Of a stretch of 64,000 nt of DNA, positions 12,601 to 19,587 are shown in pieces. The translations under genes and the position numbers were made by a program. The stretch lies in assembly GCA_001792895.1 (NCBI GenBank), contig MARA01000048.1, forward strand, positions 186,001-250,000, given 5' to 3'. The notes beneath the pieces are model-generated. The model was not told where the DNA came from. It saw nothing but the letters and a program-made list of their open reading frames with translations, and searched no databases. Source of the stretch: Lentinus brumalis (Eukaryota; Basidiomycota; Agaricomycetes; Polyporales; Polyporaceae). The first letter of the stretch is position 1; every line of letters begins with the position of its first letter.

Positions 12601-13526
12601 GCGAGGGTGCGCTTCAAAGCCTTCGCGTGCAAGCGGGTTGACAGCATCGTCAGTAACTCAATCTGTACTTCCACCATACTATCGTCATTAACCGGGAGTG
12701 TAGGCATCGAATGACGCATATCAAGACACCCAGGTCCTACAAGATCGACAGGCGCACAACAGCGTCCTTGAGCGAGATGTGTACTGAGAAGCACGCGCAG
12801 AGTCTCTCTGGACTCGTCTGCACTAATGACGAGCCCATGCGCGCGTGCCAAAGCGCGCAATTTGGGCAGGGATACATAATCCAGGGAGTGAAGCACTCCG
12901 GCGACGTCACCATGACCGGTAGGGGATGAAGCGCATGGCAAGGGGTCATACGACTGGAGGTACTCACACAGATCGTCCGCGAGATGCCGCTCATCGTGGC
13001 GTGCGTGCGGAATAGGGATGTGCAGTAGATGGCACAGGTGTGTGTTGATGATGGAAGGATGATCGCGGCTTACGCGAACTAGGTCAGATCTTATATGCTC
13101 GCCGAAAGGGATCGCACCGACGAAGTCCCCAGCGATGCGTACGCACCCATGCATAAGCTCCTGCGCATTATCCTGCGCGCAATGCCCAGACAAGATGTGA
13201 TGGAGTAGCTTTCTTTGCAGGCTGGGAAGATCATCCTCGGGCTGAAGACCATGAGCGAGGGATACGCTCAGCAGCGCGTTGCGGGTAACATGTGGATGGA
13301 AAACGCCAGATTCTGACTCCAAAAGTATCATTGAGGTCCCTATACAGGACCTGGATATAGCGTCGGATACAGCACCACGAGAGCTGCCGGCCACGGAACT
13401 ACTCCCCAGGCCACGGGAGGACGAACATTCACTCCGATCGTCAGAGGAGGACGCGATAGATAGCGATGGCGCTGCGTCTGCGGAGGCCCCGCGTGCGCGG
13501 GACAACGACGTTGCTGTAAGACGCAT
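6678..13526 (-). CDS. Helitron Rep/helicase transposase, 2282 aa, intact
   Basis: This is the single-ORF rolling-circle transposase that nicks and transfers one DNA strand and unwinds it. The N-terminal ~500 residues contain a Cys-rich region (CASCAGAQ, CAECSRYL) of the kind found before basidiomycete Helitron helicases. The Rep domain has GTPHFYITLNPADLYNP (about 870-890), the HUH-type GTLHCHMVVWVEG (about residue 985-995) and the two-tyrosine motif YYITDYITK (about 1165). An acidic linker follows (DDGESDSDNDETERDGDD). The PIF1-like SF1 helicase has Walker A GGFGGTGKS (about 1735), Walker B YLLIDEISM, VIVAGDFAQLPPV, ITAHKSQGQTF and YVMLSRAKSLDG. The C-terminus is basic (RRPKKRRRF). There is no stop, frameshift or visible intron, so the element may be recently active. 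Confidence 0.95.
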   Translation of the reverse strand: MRLTATSLSRARGASADAAPSLSIASSSDDRSECSSSRGLGSSSVAGSSRGAVSDAISRSCIGTSMILLESESGVFHPHVTRNALLSVSLAHGLQPEDDLPSLQRKLLHHILSGHCAQDNAQELMHGCVRIAGDFVGAIPFGEHIRSDLVRVSRDHPSIINTHLCHLLHIPIPHARHDERHLADDLCEYLQSYDPLPCASSPTGHGDVAGVLHSLDYVSLPKLRALARAHGLVISADESRETLRVLLSTHLAQGRCCAPVDLVGPGCLDMRHSMPTLPVNDDSMVEVQIELLTMLSTRLHAKALKRTLAVHGVPYEQSMSRGQLRRVLKAHITTLRKGKRKDDRARALLEDSEERAGMLREKLRRVRAQWPQPIPDNVKEALIRAFREDTSSIALKTFTCASCAGAQPENEKQRWTANRLPLSLLRCPPSLLAAVPSSEFPTIPDPECDNSPVPVVLCRGGVRCEDGSNIVHEAFLCAECSRYLSRAQLPPLSWANGTYIGPVPPELQDLTFIEEAIIARARAKCWIVHLKEDKDSADTPVLAHHQRAFKGHIIVYPQRPEKLSNVLPPTLEDIMTPICVIFVGSSPPTKKWLEEKAKPLTVRRDRIHRALLWLQEHNPLYKDISISDEHLHQLPENGLLPYQIQCLEDNAAVDSLTSRYDRSMAEAEAVPPLAAASANAYAASQHDAFQRVVVTDVDARAPPNELRAAAVRHIKQKGGGYLQVPHGPTPVNEFSNPDLFPSLYPTLFPFGIGGLEKRGRVTKLSLKRHVKHLLSLSDHRFQEHHSFLFTAFNILQRRAVLLHSSLKIKRTRFRGFSQELASVSEDAVARVCARIADKTPLRDLDPEERKVLKLMDEVQLVSRNVPGTSAARLAMRNELRALMLTHGTPHFYITLNPADLYNPVVKFLSGADIDVDRLLPEQVPDPWQQSILVARNPVAAANFFHAYIRSFVKTLLRHDPDDDDVSEGILGVTKAYYGCVEAQGRGTLHCHMVVWVEGGLNPSLLQRRLQEDDSDFGRRLISFLDDSLSTHVPTLSEAHSESSDRASRRTPHPCAIRGLPPELPPHCEATKQAAEEDLRNLVLKCQVHTHSPTCYKYCKDGEPRVCRFDLDPANVVSDTTIDSATGSLHLRHQDGLVNSYNSTILRAMRCNMDIKAIGSGDDAKSIVYYITDYITKTQLKTHIAYAALQIAVKKVHVDPRLNSVTADLNVRAKRMLQKCAFSLVGNQELSAPQVVSYLLDHGDQYSSHRFRNLYWPSFERHILREIPDENSTSTDVASDACSVHFERDGEDEEDTEPLQEDDGESDSDNDETERDGDDPYLETVQPDEVTIARTADGELVELSSQITDYLMRGEGLEDLSLWDYVSRVDKVSAGTRSSPTSSPENGTHEPEDECDDDDHAEAGAGAARTSSRGRTFFPFLPAHPEHGRRRCKLLPSSQEFVPVPIGPALPRIDREDQKKRYSRLMLLLFTPWRAPGDLKRADESWEDAFQRAKIGMLPHHIAVMDNIAELNQCRDSRDDLLSRGIVGRRRQRLQPIGEGFGTAFEEGDADLEVHDERGILQHLEAMDAAVSTRKSKADARVTECLRVAEQYRLYRFPGESIHTLQGGGSDHVHDLDASASVDPNMEARWSSEYELRRAEWKKKLTRRGDSDSSVGHDVERSTQDPSIVDHGTPDDRMHVDGPELATPIFQCAETPADIDAHAEKWTLNAEQKRAFRIVAEHSLQTNRDPVRMFLGGFGGTGKSRVIQALTSYFQARNQSRRLRLASFTGIAARNISGSTLHAALSLSQQKKSRAMGAKTLSDLMSMWEGVDYLLIDEISMVGCRLLARVSEALILAKGVAAAFGGMSVIVAGDFAQLPPVSETRLYAWINTHSSAAASKPPGQQLIIGKLLWLSFNTVVILKQVMRQAGSSNAAFVDLLSRLREGRCTRSDYDLLNSRLLERQHATLDDREWATAPTIVYDNACKDALNVLAVKEYAHRTGKALHWYHSRDTYQGKLLTDPDLLSHLSGMHSGRTKHRLGAIPLVIGMPVIISQNFDVNGGVVNGTIGTLKQVRYRTDRSSGKRYLTSCVVHVPDLESDALSGLDRGDYPVMQDTVSMCFEHPFRKKERCIIKRTQVPIEPAFAITAHKSQGQTFSRVILDIESCSGTEAPYVMLSRAKSLDGVIILRPFKFSKISCNQSGDIRKEVDRLNILDLKTTVEYGSHSEALAARDSLRGLGEDLDFDESGNLARMRVALTDLEGDRTEMLSEVQNQHAEDYDARRKRRIGQPLASDRRPKKRRRF

Positions 13527-13550
13527 CGTCAGCGGAGAAGACGCGGAATA

Positions 13551-13976
13551 TCAAGAACACTGACCCAATGGTGATCGTTCCCAGGTGCACCATGAGGGAA
13601 GTGTGGTTGTGTACTCTGGATCGAGGACGGCTCCGCCACGCAAGCGCAACCCGCACGCAGCTATCCAGTCGGATCCGAGCAGAACGTCGTAGGTTCGCAT
13701 GTACTGTACTGAGAGTGCAGACGTCGACCGATACCATCCTCCGCTCGTGGGCACAACCAAGGGACCGGTCGCGGAGAAGGAGGAGACCCCATTCTGCATG
13801 ACGAGCGTGCGGGGTATGTTACGAGACAGCACAAAGCTAGAAGAGACCGTAGAGGTAGGAGATGAAGGGTCGCATACGATCGAAGCAGGTATGCCGGCGA
13901 AAGAGCCAGCGAAGCAGGGAGGAGAGACAGACATCTTCTTAGCGGTTCTTAGCGGAGGCAAGAGGTCCGAGGACAT
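13551..13976 (-). CDS. Small retropepsin-like protein, 141 aa, catalytic motif degenerate
   Basis: A single exon starts with ATG 13976 and stops 24 nt before the Helitron transposase ATG, on the same strand. Near residue 98 it has YDVLLGSDWIAACGL, which matches the conserved second hallmark of retroviral-type aspartyl proteases (D-[VI]-[IL]-L-G-x-D-W). Where the catalytic D-[ST]-G-A is expected, I read SIVCDPSSPTSTVSSSFV, so the glycine and the usual D-T/S-G are missing. It is therefore probably a retropepsin fold without protease activity, or a coincidental match. Length (about 140 aa) fits one retropepsin domain. Tight head-to-tail spacing suggests co-transcription with the transposase. Confidence 0.55.
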   Translation of the reverse strand: MSSDLLPPLRTAKKMSVSPPCFAGSFAGIPASIVCDPSSPTSTVSSSFVLSRNIPRTLVMQNGVSSFSATGPLVVPTSGGWYRSTSALSVQYMRTYDVLLGSDWIAACGLRLRGGAVLDPEYTTTLPSWCTWERSPLGQCS

Positions 13977-14020
13977 GCGGCAGCGAAAGCAAGCACAGGT
14001 GGCGCAGCATATTTACAGCT

Positions 14021-14047
14021 CACGTGAATATCACGTGTAGATCACGT
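14021..14047 (-). promoter_or_regulatory. CACGTG cluster / inverted repeat
   Basis: Three CACGTG hexamers occur within 27 nt. The first two form a 7-bp inverted repeat CACGTGA-ATA-TCACGTG. The cluster lies 45-70 nt upstream of the minus-strand ATG at 13976, so it may be a bHLH-type (E-box) promoter element, the Helitron 5' terminus, or both. Confidence 0.4.
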
Positions 14048-14478
14048 GGGGTGTAAATCTCGAACTGCGTTCCCGTCCGGACATTTTCTCAAGACCCACT
14101 ACCTCAAAAAGGTAGCGGGAATAGTGGACATCGTGCTCAAACTGTTCAGTTCGCCGGAGTAGTGGTTGACGGAATCGCCGGAAACTTGGTTTGTATCGAG
14201 GAGACAGTGTCTGAACCAGACTGTTGATCATGCATTCTGCTTTTGGGTTCTGTGGCCAAACCCGGCTGAAATTGGGACAGAGGATAAGTAGTACTGCGTC
14301 GAGATATTATGCAATGCGACGCAAACACGACCTGGAGGCATTTCTATGTACATTAGATCATTAGATAGAAGAACAGATCATAGCAAATCGTGCATATCGT
14401 AAAACAGAACTCGAGTAGATCGATGGTATACGTGCGCCATCACTCAGGTGCGCCCCAATTCAGAGGAGCATCTCGCAT
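14048..14478. other. Intergenic between Helitron and phosphatase gene
   Basis: No exon or RNA gene is seen. It should contain the 3' UTR of the minus-strand phosphatase gene that ends at 14479. Confidence 0.5.
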
Positions 14479-17129
14479 TCAGGCCGGGTAGCACTTGTCG
14501 AAGTCTCCATCCCCGCTCCGCCTCGCGTACCCCTGGCTCCGCACGAAGTCATCCAGCGTGCACATCTTGTGCTTCCCGCCCCCGCAGAACTCGAGCGGCT
14601 GCACCTGGTCGTTCACGAGTATGCGCACGTACTCGCCCTCCACGTCGTGCCGCACGCACGTCATGCGCTCCGTGACCATGCGCGACGAGAACGGCACCAT
14701 GCGCGAGGCCACCCACGTCCTCTCCCCGCGCTGCTCCTTCATGTGCGACAGCGGTGCGTTCCACCGCGAGGCCTCGTCCTCGGACAGGACGGAGAAGTCG
14801 TCCGAAGGCAGGTTGCGCGGGTCGAGCGGCTCGGAGATGTTGAACAGCCCGAGCGCGGCGTAGACGGCGACCATGAGGTTCTCGTGTGTGAAGTCGGCGT
14901 AGATCTTGCGGCCGAGCGGAAACTCGAGCGAGGCGTTGTGCGTCGTGTGGTCTTGCACGGGCTGGTCTGTCAGGCGGGCGAGCAGCTCGTTCACGTAGCC
15001 GACACCCTGAATAGGCCCAAGGGGGTTCCCGTATCTGCGGTCGACGAGTCAGCTAGAGTTGAGCATGCCAGCAGGAGGGCGATCGACGCACCCAGTCTTG
15101 TAGTACTTCTCGAGGTCGCCATAGTATTCAAACGCGCGGAAGTCGTCCTCGGAAAACATCGCGCAGAACGGACTCATCGTCTCCTTCGCGACCGACTCGA
15201 ACGGACACATCGCGAGCAGGTGGAAGACGTGCGTCGCGTTCAGATTCGCGCCGGGTGCGACCTTGTTCAACCGTGCAGCGATGGACGGGCCGAAGACGGA
15301 CAACCAGATGCCGACTTCGCGCGATCCGTCTTCCGCGTTCGGGCAGTCCTGATTCAATGTATTATTGTACTGGGGTAAATGTGAGCAGCGGTATAGGATG
15401 AATGTGTGCGAGGCTTACCTCCTCCGAGATGATCACGTTCAGGTACGGTTGGTATCGCTGGCTACTCGCAGCGGCGAATCCTGGTGTACGTCAGTCGACA
15501 GCGGTATACATGAGGCTATAGGCTGCTCACCGACTGTCCAATTCTTGGCGGTCGAGATGACCCTCGGAGCACCAGCAGCTCGTACGAACGGGATCTCAGT
15601 CGAGTTGACGAGGTCCGAGTACCTCTTGAACGCGACCTCGCCCGCCTCGAATGACCTACCGACCTGTCAGCAGACTGCAACCGCCAGAATAGAGTCGACA
15701 CGCACTGTGCAGCACCGAAAGGGACAAGGTCGTCCGCGCCGAGCTCGTACTCGTAGCCCTTCAGGAACTTCAGACGCTTGTCCGCGAACTTATCCGCCGA
15801 GGTTATGTGCTCGACCGCCCGACTGTATTGCTCGCCGTCGTCGGCATTGGGGTATCTTGCGCCGTGTCGCTGGAGCTGCGCGGTCTTGTGAGGACGATGT
15901 GAAGGGCAAGGATATGGACACACTCGTGACTCACGATGTTGACCTGAATCGAGGAGGAGGAACGTCAGCACTTGTGGCAAAGTCGCCAGGATGCGAAGGG
16001 TGTGGAAGGACATCACTGGGCGAGCCTAAGGGCGTAAACTCTCGACCCTTCGCTATGTGCTCGTGCTCGTGAACCGGCTCGGAAGCACTGTGATCATTCT
16101 GGCGAGACGTTCGGTCCATTGGTATGAGCTCGTCATGGTCTCGGACAGTATGATCGACCATCTCAAATGTATCTGGACCAATAGCGGTCATGTAGCAGAT
16201 TCATAGCCGCCAGAAAGGAGGGCAGCCCATTTTGGCGTTTTGGATGGGACGGGACTATATGCATCCCAGTGGGCGAAGGGTCACAAGTCGGCGATTCTAT
16301 CGCCTTGCCGCATGTCTGAGATGCGGGTACGCCTGCCGTACACCGGACAGCCAGTTCTGCGCGCCACATGGAGAGCATAAGAAGGTCGAACGAGAGTCTC
16401 TCGGCGTTTCTGGCCCATAACGAGCATTAGCAATCGTCCGAAGAGCTCGACTTGAATCAAGTATCTTGTGCACCGCGCGGCCGTCCGTTGAGTGTGCTTA
16501 CATCGACTCACTTGATTTAGCCACTGAACTAGCAATCGCGCCGATAAGCAGTGACTTTGCTTGCTATCTCAGCCGCCAGCGACGGTCCCACGACCACTAA
16601 GCATGGGCGCAGCCAGCCTGTTCACCTCCGACGCCATGTCGTGCGCGGTGCGGTCATGCTCGTGTAATTGGAATGCGCTTCATCCTAGCACTGCAACACG
16701 CGACCGCCACCAGTCTGCCCGCATCTTCGCCCGCATCTTCCGTTCCTCGCACCAGTGCACGGCCAATCGATGAAAACTCACCTGGGTAATCTCACAGCCC
16801 TCAGGCGGGGCAGAGTAGTCATCGATCGGATGCCACGGCGAGTACTGCGCCCACTTCGTCTGCAACGACTTCGGCACGCCCAGCGGGGGCGCACGGTGTC
16901 GCTCCGGGCCCAACCCGTGTTCCAGCTCCCTCGTCGCGTCCGCCCAGTGCTCGAGGTGCCATGGCCATGTCCACGCGACGTACGCCGCAAAAACGAGGAG
17001 GGTGACGGTCGTTCTGATGCAGTTGTTCGTGATCCACGAGCGACGCGTCCGGCCTACAGTGCCGTCGGATGCGGTGGGGACGGTCGTCGTCGGGAGCGCG
17101 GGGAGGGACTTGCTCGACGAGCGGGTCAT
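14479..17129 (-). CDS. Histidine-acid phosphatase (phytase type), membrane-anchored, 515 aa
   Basis: This branch-2 histidine phosphatase should hydrolyse phosphomonoesters such as inositol phosphates through a phosphohistidine. Seven exons join in phase: 17129-16782, 15937-15929, 15875-15706, 15655-15531, 15480-15419, 15369-15092 and 15034-14479. Exon 1 encodes a type II anchor (TLLVFAAYVAWTWPW, about residues 38-55), then YSPWHPIDDYSAP and CEITQ. Exon 2 is a 9-nt microexon (VNI). The catalytic RHGARYP is at 122-128, followed by SFEAGEVAFKRYSDL, QDCPNAEDG and EFCGGGKHKMCTLDDFV near the end. The proton-donor site usually reads HD; here it is HE (residues 381-382, DFTHENLM). Intron 1 is 844 nt, far longer than the others. 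A TTATAA lies 70 nt before the ATG. Extracellular or luminal orientation of the catalytic domain is inferred. Confidence 0.88.
15938..16781 (-). other. Oversized intron 1 (844 nt) of the phosphatase gene
   Basis: The intron lies between the CAG|GTGAGT donor at 16781 and the TTCAG acceptor at 15938. The gene's other introns are about 50 nt. Short minus-strand open stretches (16378-16163 and 16191-15931) have no recognisable motif. The length suggests an insertion, but no clear terminal repeats were found. Confidence 0.6.
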
Positions 17130-17196
17130 CGGCGGGTATCTGGGAGATGGGGGAGATGGAAAAGAGACGAAAAGATCGCTAGTGCGTGCATGCTGG

Positions 17197-17202
17197 TTAT
17201 AA
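17197..17202 (-). promoter_or_regulatory. TATA-like box of the phosphatase gene
   Basis: TTATAA lies 68-73 nt upstream of the minus-strand ATG at 17129, in the 388-bp space after the stop of the next upstream gene. Confidence 0.35.
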
Positions 17203-17517
17203 GGAAGAAACTATCGCCGTGCGTCTTGGAGCGCGAGTGAGTGAGGACAGGGTGATGTCACTCGCGTGGTCGTGTTGACGCTTGTGAGACTCGGGAAGCC
17301 CGGGCCGAGTCAAGGACGACTTCGCAGGTCGCAGTCCGCCTTTGGTCCGCCTGCATGGAACCTGCAAGTTGGCTGGCAGCTGGCGCGAGGAGATGGAGGT
17401 ACAATTGCAATGGTACGGTGGACACCGCTTCAATCTGGTACATTTACATGAACGAACGAGCACTCCGGGTATAGAGACATGTGCGAATGAAGAAAGAGGA
17501 ACGTGCGAGGGGAGAGG

Positions 17518-18224
17518 TCAAATCATAGCTGCACTCGTAGACGGGGCGTACGGATCGAAGGGCGGGGCAGCACGCACACCCTGCGCCTTCTTGGCGACGC
17601 GCTTCTTCGCCTTGCCTGCACGCATGTCAGCCTCCTGCACGAGAGAAGGGCAAGATGACACTCACGAGGACGACGCTTGCGTTCCGCGGGGACAAGCTGC
17701 GAGATCTGCTGCTCCCACTCCTCGCACCGCGCGATCAGGTCCTCGCACTGTGCAGACAGCAACTCCGCCTTCTCCCGCAGCGCCAGGAGGGACCCGCACG
17801 AGAGACATGTGCACCCGGGATCGTCGTAGCCCATCGTCGCGCGCCACATCGCCTTCTGGTAGTCCCACCGCAGCTGCTCGACCTCGACGCTGAATCGCTT
17901 TGCTCCCGGGGCGGTCGTCTGCGGGGAGGGACCGGGGCGTGCTTTCGCGGAGGCATCGGGACGGACGCTCGAAGAGGCCTTCTTGGTCTTTGTCTTTGTC
18001 TTCGGCGTGTGTGCGGGGAGGGGAGCCATCGGGTACTTGTCCATTGCGCGCTCGAAGGAGACGAGGGCGGCGCGGGCGATCGCCTCCGTCTCCGCGACTG
18101 GGACTCCGTCGGAGAGTTCGCAGGCAACGACGCGCTGGAGGTAGACCGCGAAGACGTTGGGGATGTCGAGCACCTGGCCGCGCTCGAGCACGGAGGCGAT
18201 CGCGTAGTCGAGGTTGGTGTGCAT
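17518..18224 (-). CDS. Hypothetical basic coiled-coil protein, two exons, about 219 aa
   Basis: Exon 1 is 18224-17666 and exon 2 is 17615-17518, joined through an intron of 50 nt (GTGAGT...GCAG). The start MHTNLDYAIASVLERG is supported by a TATA box 116 nt upstream. The N-terminal 60 residues are predicted helical (LDIPNVFAVYLQRVVACEL). A Lys/Thr/Ser/Pro-rich linker follows (KTKTKTKKASSSVRPD). Then comes a Trp/Tyr-containing segment with GCTCLSCGSLL (a CxC..C pattern that could bind metal) and an amphipathic helix (REKAELLSAQCEDLIARCEEW). Exon 2 is basic (RKAKKRVAKKAQG), resembling a nuclear localisation signal. A DNA-binding or nuclear role is an inference; I do not recognise the family. Confidence 0.6.
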
Positions 18225-18339
18225 CGGGCGCGAGTAGAGAGGTGTAAGATGCGAGTCGGGTGTCTGGTAGGAGTGCGGTAGACTGCGGCAGCGGTAAGAA
18301 GTCAAAGACGAAAGGCCTGGGATAGCCGCAGCAACGGGA

Positions 18340-18345
18340 TATATA
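18340..18345 (-). promoter_or_regulatory. TATA box of the 18224 gene
   Basis: TATATA on the minus strand, 116-121 nt before the ATG at 18224. Confidence 0.5.
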
Positions 18346-19553
18346 GTCGCGAGAAGAGACAAAGGCGATTTTGATCAGTAGGCGCGTGAGGCGGACAAGG
18401 CTGACAGCCACGAGGCTGGCTCGAGTGCTTGCGAATCCGCTGCAGAACTTGAAAGATCAGAATGTTGGCGTACCGCTCAGCTTTATAGAACTTGAGCCAG
18501 AGGTGGCCGCGAAACAGAAGGGACTTGGAAGTGGCCGACCCGAGATGCTGCAGCTAGGATTATCTGGCGCCTGACATTCAACGTATCGCCGAGTCCAAAC
18601 GAGGCGTGTGTTTCAGTCGTGAGTTCGAGTATGAACAGTTCTAGCCAAGGTTGAAATCTGCAAGCGATGAGGGTGGTCGTCGAGGCGGGAGGCAAGCAGA
18701 GGCAAGCAGGATGTTCAACTTCTGCTGGGCGACTTGGACTAGGACGAATCGAACCATGTGGGCGCGCTACTGGGGTCCGACCACACAGTGACCGGGCCAC
18801 CGTATAGCTGAAGAGGCTTGTCGTGGCTAAGAGACCGTGACACACAAAAATCGTATGTAGAGGAACAGGCAAGGTGCCCAATCGCTCGTCGAGCTTCGCC
18901 GTATGCTTGAACTTCGACTTCAACCTCAGTTCAACTTTGGTGCCCAAGCCGAACCAATCACTGTCCACGTGACCTAATGGTACATAAATGCACTTCCGGG
19001 CGCCTGATCGCTTTTTTCTTAACCATCGAAATACGATCTCCCAGTCAAATTGGCTCGTCGACCTCGCTTCTCCTCGTCGGCGACGCCTCATTCCCTGGGT
19101 AGAATGATTTCCTCACACCACGTTTTTCGACGGCGTGGGCATGCGATGCGTCTGTGGACTATGTCAAGGGCGGATCGAGAGCGGGGGAAGACATGCCGAT
19201 GGTGGGGCAGGAGAGCGAGCGAGCGGTAATGGAGGATCGGAGGAGGACGTCTAGCCTGTACTCAGTGTCTTTGCAAACAATACAGTGAGTTGCTATCTCG
19301 TCCATGCCCGGTCAGTCAGTCGCGCTGCTCTTTGCAAGAATCGCTAGCACATACAGTATGTATTCTTCCAATCGCAGTCATGCATGCTTCGTGGATGTAT
19401 TCTATGGCCACGTCCTTGTGGCCGCCAAGACTACTGGTTCACTCGCAGTCACCCGCCCTCTCGTCCTGATGCCGTACGAAACGCCTCCCGTCCTGCGGTC
19501 CGAGAAGCCCGTCGATAAGGGTCCCGTGTCCGCGATGGCTGATGCAGACCGGG
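18346..19553. other. Intergenic, divergent promoters
   Basis: About 1.2 kb between two divergent genes. A 202-codon minus frame at 19091-18483 begins MRRRRRGEA and has no coherent composition, so I treat it as chance. No RNA gene is seen. Confidence 0.5.
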
Positions 19554-19559
19554 TATAAG
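19554..19559 (+). promoter_or_regulatory. TATA box of the beta-mannosidase gene
   Basis: TATAAG 34 nt before the ATG at 19588. This close spacing leaves open that translation starts at the next ATG (19603). Confidence 0.45.
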
Positions 19560-19587
19560 AGTCCAATGTGCTCGAGTGAGGTGTAGC

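Larger units (their letters stand above)
6678..14041 (-). mobile_element. Autonomous Helitron (core; ends not proven)
   Basis: The core is the intact Rep/helicase and the small ORF just upstream of it. Helitrons insert between A and T, start with TC and end with CTRR after a hairpin. On the minus strand the bases at 14042-14039 read A|TCT, followed by ACACGTGATATTCACGTGAG, a plausible 5' end at 14041. The 3' end is not fixed: the best visual candidate is ACTAG at 3762-3766, which would make a 10.3-kb element containing the 4143-5833 gene. The interval given covers only the securely associated genes. Confidence 0.6.

Noticed and set aside
14569..15378. 269-codon plus-strand frame
   Set aside because: It is antisense to the last two exons and an intron of the phosphatase gene, and its Arg/Val/Glu-rich composition is that of a shadow frame.
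18483..19091. 202-codon minus-strand frame
   Set aside because: No coherent domain, no promoter, starts with an Arg run and has random composition; treated as chance.
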